This document shows, piece after piece, positions 20,301-31,764 of a DNA stretch of 64,000 bases. The DNA lies in NCBI GenBank assembly GCA_947471745.1, contig CANJKZ010001154.1:791501-855500 (forward strand). The letters run 5' to 3'. The notes below the pieces were generated by a model, which searched no databases, was not told where the DNA came from, and was given only the letters and a program-made list of their open reading frames with translations. Source of the DNA: Closterium sp. Naga37s-1 (taxonomy: Eukaryota > Streptophyta > Zygnematophyceae > Desmidiales > Closteriaceae). The position numbers were made by a program, and so were the translations under genes. Position 1 is the first letter of the stretch. Every line of letters starts with the position of its first letter.

Positions 20301-20830
20301 CTCGCCTCGGACGTAAGCGTTGACGTCAGCACCCAGCTGAAGCAGGAGGCGTGCGACAGGAAGCATGTCCGCGCGACTGCATGCGATGATGAGCGACGTG
20401 CGACCGTGGCTGTCTCGCCACTGCGGCAAGAAAATCGGGGGAACGGATTCGGACGATAGGGAAAAAGTAGGAGGATAGCGGAGATTAAGCGATTAACTAG
20501 GCCGACAGAGTGGAGAAGACGCACACGCAGCCGTTGATAATCCTTGATGTTTATATATATTTCACAGCGTCAATAATTCATATCTCCGCCAAAGAAGGAA
20601 ATATCTCTGCTGGTCACTGTTGGAATCATTACTCTACATTCCAAAAACTAGCGACGCTTCGTTTCCAATATCACTGAAGAACCCGCCTCCGTTGCAACCA
20701 ATTTTTCCGTCAGGCTCGCTTATTGTACCTCCAGACCCACGCCTTCCTGCCGGAGACGCTTTATTCCGCTAACATCCGCTCTCTGTGTCGCTTGATACAC
20801 CATCTCCTCTCGCGACACGCCCTGACCCAT
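14366..20830 (-). CDS. XBAT35: XBAT34/35-like ankyrin-repeat RING E3 ubiquitin ligase
   Basis: Nine exons, all phases consistent, predict 608 aa: 20830-20729, 20420-20306, 19665-19585, 18670-18582, 17882-17785, 17525-17453, 16524-16425, 15883-15795, 15445-14366. The start [14 protein letters not shown] matches the family's MGQxxSK-type start. Exons 2-4 encode ankyrin repeats ([40 protein letters not shown]). Exons 5-8 encode the conserved middle region. Exon 9 has Gln/Ala/Ser/Pro linkers and a C-terminal C3HC4 RING ([27 protein letters not shown]). The plant family are E3 ligases in ethylene and defence signalling; the target here is unknown. Intron 2 appears to use a GC donor (CGAG|gcgagt), required by frame. 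Introns 2-6 are crowded with partial exon copies. The exon 9 start could be six bases further in (15439). The symbol is by family similarity. Confidence 0.9.
15930..16258 (+). repeat. (GGGA)n tract in intron 7 of the XBAT35-like gene
   Basis: About 330 bp of almost pure GGGA/AGGG with only three short interruptions (near 16033-16040 and 16137-16146). The + strand is all purine with a G-triplet every four bases, and the complement CCCT is the sense strand of the gene. Confidence 0.95.
16470..17035 (-). repeat. Five tandem copies of the 5' end of XBAT35 exon 7
   Basis: The segment containing the splice acceptor (ctgcag or relative) plus about 50 bp of exon 7 occurs at about 16470-16530 (functional), 16594-16654, 16732-16783, 16848-16907 and 16972-17030. 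The GCCCCCACGGCAACGG core is progressively degraded. Only the first is followed by the full exon and a donor. The spacers are GA-rich. Confidence 0.85.
18208..18500 (-). repeat. Degenerate copies of XBAT35 exon 4 (3' part)
   Basis: The end of exon 4 (GAGCAGCACCGCCCCACTATGG through the ATAGAG|gt donor) recurs in altered form at about 18208-18235, 18285-18345 and 18435-18465. None keeps a complete reading frame. Confidence 0.7.
18386..18440. repeat. (ATCC)n microsatellite
   Basis: About fourteen ATCC units in intron 4 of the XBAT35-like gene, lying between degenerate exon 4 copies. Confidence 0.95.
18622..18818 (-). repeat. Exon 4 duplication with perfect 18-bp palindrome between copies
   Basis: Copies at about 18622-18695 (the used exon 4 with its acceptor) and 18746-18818 are about 90% identical. 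Between them, 18720-18737 reads TTTTGAGACATCTCAAAA, with arms TTTTGAGA/TCTCAAAA. The upstream copy lacks the rest of the exon and its donor. Confidence 0.88.
18876..18956 (+). repeat. (GGGGA)n minisatellite in XBAT35 intron 3
   Basis: Roughly fifteen GAGGG pentamer units, part of a purine-only block from about 18820 to 19165. Confidence 0.9.
19133..19350. repeat. Three 40-bp direct repeats separated by two perfect palindromes
   Basis: The same 40-bp unit (AGCAAAGGAGGATGGAT...) sits at about 19133-19172, 19221-19260 and 19310-19349. The perfect palindrome TTTTGAGACGTCTCAAAA follows the first two (19173-19190 and 19261-19278). The 30 bp after each palindrome are also duplicated. Confidence 0.92.
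19445..19617 (-). repeat. Partial duplication of XBAT35 exon 3 end
   Basis: The exon 3 end with its donor (GTGCAGCTTCTGCTGGAC...GGAG|gt) is present at 19585-19617 (used) and again at about 19450-19482. The second copy is fused to an unrelated start. A half palindrome, ACGTCTCAAAA, lies just before it at 19497-19507. Confidence 0.85.
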
Positions 20831-21490
20831 GGGAACGGCGACGTTGACAGCGAGCACAGTCTTTACTGATGACCGGAACACACGCAATCCCAAGATTCAA
20901 AATGGAGGCAGCGACGGGGAAACGAGGGCGATGCGGGAGTAATATCTTCGGTCCTTGAACACACGCAAGGTAAGGAATGAAATAGGTGCATTTGTTTTTG
21001 AGCACTTCTGAAAGAGCACTTCTGTTGATGTGTGCAGCACTCGACACACAGCTTGTATTTCTGCGCTGTACTTTATTGGTCCAGCACGGTCCGGTGATTT
21101 TCAGAAGGCTTCAATGTGGTTCATTACTGTGAAAGCCACATCACATGAAAAGCTACATTCCAAACAGGAGAGTTGTGATTGGCTGTGTGCGTGCTGCAAC
21201 GAAACGGACGGTTGCCGTGGCGTGACTGCTGAAGCCATGTCCATGCGCGCCACAAGCAATTTCCTTAAAACAAACTTGATAGTGAATTCAAAATGAAGAG
21301 TGATAGTTTCACACATTTCCTACTAGACAGCACAAGCTACACGCACACAACATAATAGCCCAGAACACATCTTCCCTAATTGAAAGCACAAGCTACACGC
21401 AAACATACAATAGCCCAAAAATACCACACAATGCCCAAACATAATGCTACAAAGCAGACAGACAAGCTTAGCCTGGCTCTCTGAAACGCA
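20831..21490. other. Intergenic region between XBAT35-like and bHLH genes
   Basis: This is the promoter side of the XBAT35-like gene (minus) and the 3' side of the bHLH gene. At 21335-21400 a short direct repeat (CACAAGCTACACGCA) occurs twice. No other feature is seen. Confidence 0.5.
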
Positions 21491-23262
21491 CTATTCTTTC
21501 TTTCCACGCAGCGACGAAACCAACAAAAACTCAACCAAACTGGCCTTATCCGCTTCCAACACCTGCACTTGGCCTTTTAGCTCCGATATAAGTTCCAATG
21601 CCTGCCCAAGAACTGCCTCCATAGTCATCCGCGACTGCCCCTGCGGCAACACCTGCTTCAGCTGCTGCAGCCGCACACTGCAGAGTGTAGGGAAAAGGGG
21701 GTCGGATGGGTATAGGTAGCGTGGATTAGATGAACAGGAAAAGGAAACAGAAAGGCACGGGTCGAAGTGCTGAACACAAGCGGAGAATCTATAAGTATGG
21801 CAGCAGAAACAGCACTAGAGCCACTGTTTCCATACCTGATCCCATTGCGCCGCTTCCTCTCTGCCACAGTCCTCGGCTGCTTGGGGCCTCCGCGGCCAAC
21901 CATCCCAGATCGAGGCACGGGCGGGAATCCACTCTGCTGCATGTTCATCTCCCCCCCCAGCTGCTGCTGCAACAGCTGCGATGACGGCGACGGCTGGAAT
22001 GCAAGCTGCTGCTGCTCCTGATTATAAGTACCCTGAAAGTCCGCGAAAAACGGAAATTGATGATGCTGCTGCTGCTGTTGCTGCTGCTGCAACCCCCCCC
22101 TGAACACTTCTACAGGCTCCTCTAAGTCACTGTTCTCGCCTGAGCTTTCCTCCCAGGACACTTCACCGGCCTGTAAATCAGGCAGAAACGGTGCATATGG
22201 AAACAACAGAGCACACGGTTGTAAGCAATCAGAATCAGGCGACGTGGGCTTTGAAAGGCATCAGAACCAGATACACCGCTGCTAGACAAAGGATAGCGGA
22301 GCGAACCAGAGGCCAAAAAAACAAAGGGTAGAATCTGTGAAATCGCACCTTGAAATCATCTGCCACCGAGGCCACCTGCTCTGATTTCTTCCCAAGTCCT
22401 CCGGACCATTTACGAACCATCTCCAACCGGCCCAGCCCTTCTCCCATCCCTCCGTCTCTAACCAATCCTTCGCCCGCCGTTCCCCTCGCCCGCTTTGCCC
22501 GTGGCTCTTCAGGGCGATCGTGAGACCAGCCGCCCCCTATTGATTCGCCCACTTCCCACTCCCCTTGCCCCACAGCGTGCCCCATATCCGGGACAGGCGG
22601 TCTGGACGGCGCGAGGCTTGTCCGCGCACCGGCCGCGGGCAGCTCCGCGGGGAGATGCGCCGGCGGGTGCGCGGCGGGATGAGCGGGGGAGTGCACAACA
22701 AGTGCGGGGAACACGGTGTGCGCGCCAGACGGGGTCAGCGCGGCGGGGAGAGCATTCTGCGCGGGGAGGAAGGCAGCAGGCGCGGGGGAAGCGAGAGGTG
22801 TGGATGGCGGAAAGGTAGCGCCGTGCGCGGGACCGTTTGGGGGTAGTGCGGATTGCGCATGCGGGAAAAGGCCAAGAGTATGGACGTTAGATGCGGAACC
22901 GCGGAAATCTCCAGATCCCAGTCCCGCCCAAGCCTGCAGCGCCTGCTGCTGCTGCTGCTGCTGCTGCTGTTCTACCTGCTGCTGCTGGAAGTCTTGGTGA
23001 ATCACATAGCCCTGCTGCTGATGGGTACCGTGAACATCGTATACAGGTTGCGGTGCTGCTGGCACCGAAAAGAAATCTGCGGCTTCAACGCCAGTCCGTG
23101 TCCCGGACCCAGTCCCAACGTCCACGCCCGTTGTTACTAGCCCCGGGGGCGCAGCCGTTGGTTCTGCTGCGAAAGCGGCGGAGGCGGGGACACACGGTGA
23201 GGGGTTGAAAGAAGCACTGCTTCCCCTCTGAAGCAAGTGCGCGAGAAACGAATTCTGCACCA

Positions 23263-23300
<38 letters not shown>

Positions 23301-24433
23301 CGCAGCAGCAGCTGAGTCGACTGCTGGAGTTGATTCTGCGTGATACCAGGGAGCACTTCCCTTGTTCCACAACCGTCCATGGCGTTCCGGTTCCTCTCGA
23401 AAACAGCTCTCTGCAACGAAAGAGCGCCGTGATAGCCAGGCTGTTTCGCCGTGCCGGAACGCCCCTGACTTGTTCCAAGAACGTCACCCGCGTATACACC
23501 AATACCGCCGCCGCCCCCTCCCGTCGCACCCCCGTACACCGTACCCCCACCCCCATCACCCCCACAGAATCCCTCGCCTCTTCCGTCCCTACCAAAGAAT
23601 CCCTCAGGGTTGTCACCAGCAAGTCTAAAACCAGCCGCTGCTGCTGATGCCTGATCGCTGCGTCCGTGCCCCGCCGCTACTAGATCCGCTGCCGCCGCCG
23701 CCGCCGCTGCCGCTGTTGCTGCAGCCCAGACTTCGAGCGGATTAAGAGCGGGCAAAACGGGGCGATCAGACGGAAGGGATGGAAGGGAAGGAAGGCCGGC
23801 GCGGAGAGAGTTAAGGAGGCACGCAGCGAGGGGCGCATGGGCGGAGGACATGTGAAGGGGGTTGGGTTGGGAAGGGATCTGCAGCGGGCTTTGACGCGGA
23901 ATTTGCGGCTGGTTTTGAGGAGAAGTGAAGCGGAAGGGTGCGGGGGGATGTGCGTGGGGCGACGGCCCGTCGGCGTGAGCCGGCGACGCAGCGGCAGTTG
24001 CGGGGAGTGTCGCGGAAACGGTACCTGCTTGTCTGTCCTCCTTACGCGTGAGATGCTCTAGGGCGAAGGTGTGGGGAGACGCTGGGAGGGATTGCTGGAC
24101 GGACGTGACAGTAGCGGCAGTGCCTACAGCGGGGGCACATGAGTCAAACGCGGGAACGGAGGCACGAAAACCTTCGAGATTGTCAAGGGGAAGCGGTGAC
24201 GCGTATTGGGGGAAGTGCGCGGTGGGATCCGTCGGGGCTGGGGGTCCAGTGTGGGGGAACGCAAAGGCGGAAGGCTTATGCGAAAACGGCGGGAGAAGTG
24301 ACGGCGCGGGGTGCGGAGAGAGTGCGAGCGTGGCGGAAGGATGCGCGCACTGGTCCCATCTCGCTAGCGGTGCAGGGGAGGAGGAGACGAACTGAAGGAA
24401 AGGCTGCGCGTACGGTTGCTGCGGAGCGGCCAT
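21491..24433 (-). CDS. bHLH transcription factor with long Gln/Ala/Pro-rich N-terminus
   Basis: Three exons predict 868 aa: 24433-22349 (phase 0), 22170-21836 (phase 2), 21677-21491. The bHLH spans the last intron. The basic region PKQPRTVAERKRRNG ends exon 2. Exon 3 gives VRLQQLKQVLP, a short loop, helix 2 (AVLGQALELISELKGQVQVL) and the stop. Glu and the Arg-Arg pair of the E-box-reading AERKRR motif are present, so DNA binding is expected. The first 690 residues are disordered, with Gln runs near 22070, 22940 and 23265 and an Ala run near 23690, like activation domains. An acidic patch EESSGENSDLEEP starts exon 2. The ATG at 24433 lies just inside a possible 5' UTR acceptor (ttatttcag), so a leader intron is likely. 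I cannot assign a subfamily. The nearest neighbour is the XBAT35-like gene, same strand, 0.66 kb away. Confidence 0.82.
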
Positions 24434-25402
24434 GTGTACAGGCGAATCTGAAATAAGATGAGGATGGAAAGCAAGAGAAATTCGACAAAAGAGCAAAGGG
24501 CTAGGAATCGCGAGGGAAAAGACGGAACGATGAATCTATCTAGCCTCTGTTGGTGTCTTGAGAGTTAACCTCCCAAGGTTTCCGCGACGGTGCTTAAACG
24601 CAAATTAACTATACAGACGCTACTTCCGATAGCTCAAACGCTGTCCTAACATAGTACGAAACCTTGGACATAGGATCATTCAGGATGGGCTGGAAGGGCA
24701 GTGAGGAAGGTGGAGGAGCAGCAGCGGTGTTCGGCGCTCCATAAAAGGGAATGTCCATGGCATGGGAGGGAAGCGAAAGTTGCGAGGCTAGCAGTGTCGT
24801 TGCAAAGCCGAATCTCCCCTTTCCTCCATTGGTGGCATTGATGCCATTTGGGAAGGAAAACCGCAAGGTCCATTAGGAAAGGGAGAAGGGAAAGAAAATG
24901 GAGGACGCAGCCGAGTGGGGACGGTAGGAAGGCAGATCCTCTGTGTCACCATGACTGCAAGAGATGTAGAATGGGAGGGAGGGAATCATGCGATATGAGA
25001 TGGGAGGGATGGGATGGGATGGGCATGGTGGAATGATGTATGCATGTGTATGGTGGTGGATGCTCGCACATGATGGTCATATCGCATTGCTGTTGTGATT
25101 GTGAACTGTCGTTGGTCTCATGACTGAGCAATTGCGGTTTCCAACACGGCTTCCAAGTCATGCGTCCTTCAGACGGGCAAAAAAATGTGGAAACTCCGCC
25201 AACATAGACTGCATTGCCACCACCCTCCCAAAACAGTTCTCTGCTGCAGGTTCTTCACAGTACAGTACACCACGCGGGACACCACTCACGACGGGGAATT
25301 TGAAAGTATCCAAATGCTGGATACCAAATCTCGAGAAACCCACAGACCTAATAAAACTCTGAAATGTTTAGGGGGAAACGTTCCGGTCTTGGAAAGCTTG
25401 AT
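24434..25402. other. Upstream region of the bHLH gene, no secure gene
   Basis: An 85-codon open frame (24866-24609, minus) has some codon order but no motif, homologue or splice context. I treat the region as promoter/5' flank. Confidence 0.4.
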
Positions 25403-25404
25403 TA

Positions 25405-25829
25405 ACGACATGTTGCGACCCAAAAAGGTCGGGTCGACCACCCCCGACCCTTCACTTCTAGGAAGGCTGTTTTGCGGAAAAAGCCGACCAGTTCGACCCA
25501 ACCTAAATAAGTCGGGTCTGCCCGACCGGGTTGACCAGGCTGGTCGACCAAGTCGACCCGACCCATCCCAACCGGTTTGCGACGAGTTACTAGAGCTAAC
25601 GAATCGCAAATCCAGCGAGGCGAGGTTTCTGCGTAACCACTGGTCTAGTGAGTTGTCATTTCCGTCACAGCTCGCCTAACCTGAACGGAAGCTGGATGCC
25701 AATTGCGTTGTAGGTTCTTCGAGGGTGTACCAAAAATTTTCAGAAATTTTGTGTGTTTCCAAGCCGCGATGGTCAGGTCGACCAGGTCGACCAGACCCAA
25801 CCCAATCTTGCTGGGTCGCAACACGTCGT
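25405..25829. mobile_element. MITE with GTCGACC-rich body and TA target duplication
   Basis: The ends are inverted: ACGACATGTTGCGACCCA at 25405-25422 matches the complement of 25812-25829 (one mismatch). Each end is flanked by TA (25403-25404 and 25830-25831), the target duplication of Tc1/mariner-like elements. The interior has many GGTCGACC and GACCCGACC motifs and no ORF with coding character. It is a 425-bp non-autonomous element. Confidence 0.75.
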
Positions 25830-25831
25830 TA

Positions 25832-28800
25832 GGGTCCTTCGGAGCAGAGCTGGAAAAATTGGTGCATATTACAGTTACGTATGCTTTCAATAGTGTACTG
25901 TCCTTACAAAAAAAAAAGCAGTGAAGCTGGTGCAGCAGTCGGATCTACTTCCTCACTGTATGGATCGTTGACAATGGGCCAGTCCTAGAACCTCTCCTGA
26001 GGGTTTGCTTGCAATGTATTCCGACTGTTGTTTGCAATGTATGCGTTCTTGCAAAAATTTATTACGTGTTCTCTTGCAAAGAACCCACATGAAGTGGCTG
26101 TGTATTCCGACTGAAAGGGTTCGCTTGCAATGTATGCCAGTGATGACGCCGTCGGACGAAAGGCCAATGGAATGGACATTGAATGGGTGCTCTTGCATTC
26201 ATTCCGTTACCAGATACATATGGTACCAGATGAGGCAGAAGGTGATGATGCAATCCAGTCCAGCGTCACAGAACAGAACACCAACCCAGGGCCGATTCAA
26301 GTGGGCCGCACTCTCTCTCCAGTAGGGTTGATTCGTTCACAAAGGAAATGCCGATGCATTGCTGTTTTGAAGTTTGCATGGTGGACTTTTCCAACGCCGC
26401 ATCGTCTCCACCCATGCGTTTACTGTATGGGTCCGTCCCACATGAAGTGGCTGTGTGCCCAAGAGAGGACGAATGCGTTCTTGCAAATTTTTATTCATCG
26501 CAACATTTTCGAATTGAGCGCCTCTTCAGTTGAAACCTTTCAGTCCCATCCCATCCGGTTTCCCGCGGTGTAAACAGAGGGGTTGGGTTGGGTATATATG
26601 GTCACGTACCTGTTCTGACAGGCGACCTCCGGCATTGGTTGTCATAACCACCACCACATGAAGTGGCATTGCCTGTGTGTCCAGACCACATCAATGGTTC
26701 CTCCCCTCAATCCCGTTGTGTACAGTGGCAGGCACATCAGCCAGATATTCGGTTAGCCAACACACCTTGACAGTTGGCGAGGCTCTGTACTGAAGTCTTT
26801 CTTCTTGTCCGGAAACGGGCAGGTGACCCATAACAATGAAGCTTCAGTTGCAAAGCGATGTGGACCACCGTGCTTGCGCCAAAATATGAAAGCTGACCAA
26901 TGGTATGCACTTGCGCTAAATCCAGGAAACTTCCAGATGTTTCCCAACAACGTCACATGAGTTTCTAGACGCAGCTGGACAAAACTGGTATTACACGTAT
27001 CACTCGTTTGTGAAAATAATATCACATTGCAAGCTGCAAGCCACCAAAAAACAAATCCGTGCTCTTTAGTCGAGCAGGGTACTCTTACTCAAAATACATT
27101 ATTGGCTCGCACTTTCATATCTTAAGCCGTGATTTGTAGAGATGCATGACCAGAATTAGAGATTTAGTATCATAGATAAAGCTGGTATTTCTTTCGTTAT
27201 GTTTAAAATTTTATGCCTGTAATAATTGCTTTGTCAACGTGAGTTCGCCCCCTCCACGTGTATCCGTCAACCTTAATAAGATGTAACAAACTGTACGGAT
27301 CGGGTCTTTATGATCCATCCTTTGGGTAATTGACCCGGGGGGGGGGTCAATTATATTCCGAAAGAGAAATGGGGTGGTGATATTAATTGGGCGTAAATTT
27401 GATATGTCTAGCATCTAATGTTGTGCGCATTTGTTTATTCTGAATCATATTAAATGCTGGTACTACCGCACTAGATGCTAACATTTCATTGTCGCATTAA
27501 TAATATATTGATCATGCGCCGAATGTATAGGATGCTGCTGAAAGGAGGCAACTTAGATCGAATGCATCATACCAGTACTACAACAAGGCGGCCTACTAGC
27601 ATTACAGCCGCAGTTGACCAAGTGCGCACAATATGCGCACCTACCAAAATGTGTGCAGGTAGACGATTGCAACGTCACTCACATTATAAAGGTGCTAGGT
27701 CCAACACGTTGCCAAAACCACATGTCGCGAAGTTCGCACCACTCCTGAAGAACTTCGTCGGCCATATTATTTGCTCCAAAAAAAAAAAAAAACAAAAAAA
27801 AAGTCGTCGCCCAGATGTCGGCGTCGGCAAGTCTGAACAAGATAGTCAACAGCCAAGGCTGTGCGCCATCCGTCGATCTCTCTTCGTCTGTTGGCTTAAC
27901 CGAAGTCGGCTAACCATCAAATTCGGCTAACAACCAAAGTCCGAAGTCGGCTCCACTGAGGACTACAAAGCCTATCCGATTGCACATTTTGCATGCCGGA
28001 CAGCAAACCGGCTTCGCCCAAGCGAGGGCGGGGCCTTTTCTTGTCACAGGCTGCATACGGGATTAAGGCGTCATGAACTACTACACGGCCAGGAAGTTCA
28101 AATGGTAGTCCTTACCAACCTGAACATGATGCGGCAACTGAACGGCGGTTCATGCAGCAGGCGTCAATCAGTGGGCCATAACAGATCGAGAAAAATATGT
28201 TTGTGCCACCTACGCAGCCCCATTAGGGCGAAATGGCCAATGCCGCTGGAGGTAAGCCCGCTGAATGTACTTGCCAAGGTGTTTGCACCTGGCCTGCAGC
28301 ACGGCAGCATTGGGCCTTGATAGCATGAGACACGCGTATCTAGCCATGCCCGAACGCCGCCACCACTCGGTGCTATGGGTGGCCCATACAAATGTCTTGC
28401 GGTTGCCGTTTCATATTCTTGGCCTGCCCATACATATGAGTATGTTATGCAAAATCATTGTGCATGCTGTCCCTGCACAAGCTCTCCACGGGTGGCATTC
28501 GTGGCGTCGCTCGAAAAGACGCTAATGGTTCTTCAAAGCACCTCTCCATGAGTCGTTTTTTGGATGCATGCAGAGGGGTGAGACAGTAGTCGTGCAAAGG
28601 GTAGGCGGCATCCCCGACCTATTGGTAGGGTGTGATTTTTCCTCGTTCCAGCCGTACGAACGGTCCATGCTCGAAAAAATATTGGTCGTGGTGACGACCC
28701 GGCGGCCGACAACGTAATCCAAAATGGTGCCCGCGCATCACATGTAACATGCAGTTGCTCAAAATAGTGTGGTTTCCTATTCTAATCGTCCTTGCAGTGC

Positions 28801-30236
28801 CCTTTCATACCAAGGACCTTGATGTGTGTGTTAATAGGCCCGATGACATTTGAACACCTTGACAGCCTTGAAATCCGCTGTTATGTCCGCACGCTCCTTA
28901 GGTAGTTGGAGCTGCACCCATTCACGCCTGAATAGACGCGGGAGGTGCAGCAAAATACCTGCCTCAAGGAGACGGTGTAATAATGTTATAGGTCTGCCGA
29001 ATAACATAGACAATGCGGAGATTAAGTCTACAACGGGGGGAGCTAGATTACGGGGTAGGCACTGGTTGTAAGAGTGATCGTAACTCTGTCTGTGCTCTCT
29101 AGGACTTGTATGTTCACAGGGCAAAACCACAAGAGTTTCACTAGGAAAGTTGAGAATACATAATGAAATAGCAATGACAAAGATTGACTACATCAAATGC
29201 AAGGTTTGCTAGCACTCAGGCAGGTCGACCGCCAGTGCGACAAACTTGTCGACCTGCCAACGTAGCAACTCAGCAGCCCACCGACACAGCTTGTGTGCGA
29301 CTTGCCAACGCTGCAGAATGGTGCCCTGCCAACGCTGCACCCGTGCGGCTTGCCAACGCTGCATCCGCACGGCTTGCCAACACTGCATCTGAAGGTGATT
29401 GTAAACGCATGTGCAAGCACCTACTTTACAGGTGCTTGTAGACTGTTATGCACGACGTGCACTGTCGTGCGCATTGCGCAGGTGCCAGGTCGGCCACATG
29501 CAGACGGTTGCACCTTACGAGTCACGTCGACCACGTGCTGCCACGCGGTCAACTTCGCTACAGCAGCATCGACGACGTGCGCGAACCTCCGCAAAACCTC
29601 GTCAAGCAGGTAACTCGGTTGACCGGGTATAGTCATCTACAACTCTACAGGTTGATGACCTTGGTCATCGTAGGTCGACGACCTTCGTCGACCACCTCGG
29701 TCGAAATTCCTGCTCCTCATTTATCGAAATTAGGGCAGATACGAATTTCTAACCAAAATCATCTTATGTATTCGCGAGGGTGCGCAGGATCAGACGCGAC
29801 CCTGCGCGGATAAATACCTGTGAACCTCTGCACCAGCTGCGCCACTTGCACATGTGCACGAGACGTTTGCGCTGCACTCGCGGATGTTTCAGTTACTCTT
29901 GCATGGATGCCCTATTACACATCGTTTACATGCAACCCTTCACCTTGTGCACGAGGTCTTTGTCCCAACCTGCGCAGAGGCTCCAGATCTCGCGCACTGC
30001 AGAGGGTCGGCTGCATCTCCCACACACCCGACCACAAAGTCAACTTTGCCCAAGCAAGGGTGGACTCAACCCCCGTCAACAGACAAGTCAACGTACCGTA
30101 TCACCCCGGATAGTAGCGCATATGCGCTTATAATTAAGTCAGTTTTTTTTAAGGGGGGGCGCTTGTAATTGTGTATTGGCCATAAGTGCCGGCACTTATA
30201 TAATGACACATACAGAAATACAAATTAAACGCACCA
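25832..30236. other. Gene-poor repetitive region
   Basis: About 4.4 kb, more AT-rich than the genic parts, without any coding region I can support. At 25990-26490 motifs such as CCCACATGAAGTGGCTGTGT and TTGCTTGCAATGTAT recur, an old repeat fragment. Short A-runs at 27779 and 27792 and a G-run at 27338 stand out. The rest looks like decayed repeats. Confidence 0.5.
29243..29395. repeat. Tandem repeat of about 25 bp (GCCAACGCTGCA core)
   Basis: About five imperfect units carrying CTTGCCAACGCTGCA, best preserved at 29305-29390. No open frame with coding character covers them. Confidence 0.75.
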
Positions 30237-30241
30237 AATTG

Positions 30242-30373
30242 TGTCAGAATATTATGCTCTAGCCTGTAGTGGGGTGCTCTATAGCGAGTACAACCCTTCT
30301 AGGGTTTGCTATTTGTATCCTCATTCTTGCTAGTGCAACCCTCCTTCTTCTTAATTCCTCTTAAACTTTCACA
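30242..30373 (+). repeat. 5' LTR of the TRIM-like element
   Basis: 132 bp starting TGTCAGAATATT and ending CTTTCACA, identical to the 3' copy. It is followed directly by the primer-binding site. Confidence 0.92.
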
Positions 30374-31627
30374 TGCTATCAGAGCAGGTCGACCCCCTTG
30401 GATCGATCCTGTGGGTGGGCTCACCACCTCGTTGCTTCCGCTGCAACTTCCACTACTACCTTCTGTGCCGCACGCCCCGTGGCGTGCGGCAGTTTTTCTT
30501 CCCGCCGTGCGCCCCGAGGCGCGCGGCGGTTTTCTGCCCGCCGTGCGCCCCGTGGCGCGCGGCGGTTCTCTGCCCGCTGTGCGCCCCGAGGCGCGCGGCG
30601 GGCTTCTACCCCGTCACTCGCCGCGTCGCCCTCAGGAGGCGCTGCGACGGGCGACGGGGACCCGCGCGTCGCCCCTCGTCGCCCGTCGTGGCCTGCGCGC
30701 GGCCCGTACAGCCGGCGCGCGGCCCGTATGGGCTGCGCCAGGCCTGCGCGCGGCCCGTACGGGCTGCGCCAGACCCGCGCGCGGCCCGTACGGGCTGCGC
30801 CAGACCCGCGCGCGGCCCGTACGGGCTGCGCCAGGCCCGCGCGCGGCCCGTACGGGCTGCGCCAGGCCCGCGCGCGGCTCGGGCCGCCTGCGCGCGGTTC
30901 GGGAGGCTGTGCCAGGCCCGTGGGCGGCCCTTTCCTCGCTGCCCCTCCCCTCCCCGCTGTCCCCCGTGCTTCTGCTGGCGCCCCACCCCTCCTACAGCCC
31001 GTTCTCCTGAATTAGGGTTTGGGGGTGAGGGGTATGGGGGTGAAACTACTGTGTGCCGTTCCCTGCTCCTCCTCCTCCTCCGTCTCCCTGTGCTGCAGCT
31101 GCCGCTGAGGGGGGGTGGACTTGTTGGAGCCGTTGGAGTGGTGCTAAGGGGGGGTGAAGGGGGAGTGGAGCTAGCGGTGTAGCAGCGGGTGTGTGTCAGG
31201 AGGGGTGGTACTGTTTGGGGGAGGTCGAGTGGAGGCAGCAGTCTTGTCGTCAGCAGCAGCAACAGTCCGGAGGCTACAATCTCCGGTAGTCGCCAGTCGC
31301 CCGTGGGTCCGTTGCTCGTCTGCCGCTACTTTTAGCCGCGGGGCCAGTTACCCCAGTAGTCCGGAGCGTTGTTCCGGTAGCCACTGAGCCAGCAGCTCGT
31401 CTGTGTGTCTGCAGCGTCAGCAGTCGCCTCCCATCTTCTCTCCCCCACAGTCTCTCCTCCTCCTCACTTGCCCTCTGCGATAGCCTCTAGCTTTGCTCAT
31501 AATTGTGAACTTTAAACTATTGCTTCTTGAACTTGTGCTCAGAATGTGTGGTGACATTGTGATCCACCCTGAGCTTGTACTGCTTTGCTTGCTCTGCTGA
31601 TTACACCCCACTTTGGCTATGGGGGTG

Positions 31628-31759
31628 TGTCAGAATATTATGCTCTAGCCTGTAGTGGGGTGCTCTATAGCGAGTACAACCCTTCTAGGGTTTGCTATTT
31701 GTATCCTCATTCTTGCTAGTGCAACCCTCCTTCTTCTTAATTCCTCTTAAACTTTCACA
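31628..31759 (+). repeat. 3' LTR of the TRIM-like element
   Basis: 132 bp identical to the 5' LTR. It is preceded by a purine tract and followed by the AATTG duplication. Confidence 0.92.
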
Positions 31760-31764
31760 AATTG

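Larger units (their letters stand above)
30242..31759 (+). mobile_element. TRIM-like non-autonomous LTR retrotransposon
   Basis: Two identical 132-bp LTRs (30242-30373 and 31628-31759, TGTCAG...TTCACA) bound a 1.25-kb interior. The element is flanked by a 5-bp target duplication AATTG (30237-30241, 31760-31764). A primer-binding site TGCTATCAGAGCAGG (30374-30388) resembles the plant initiator-tRNA-Met type, and a polypurine tract ends GGCTATGGGGGTG before the 3' LTR. There is no gag or pol. The interior is GC-rich with tandem repeats of about 31 bp around GCCCGTACGGGC (30700-30880). Its last 130 bp match the 3' internal end of the neighbouring Copia element, so it is probably mobilised by that family. 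Confidence 0.92.

Noticed and set aside
24609..24866. 85-codon minus ORF upstream of the bHLH gene
   Set aside because: No motif, no splice partner found, and length expected by chance in this composition.
30306..31182. Overlapping Arg/Pro-rich ORFs inside the TRIM-like element
   Set aside because: They arise from GC-rich tandem repeats, are open in several frames at once, and have no gag or pol motif.
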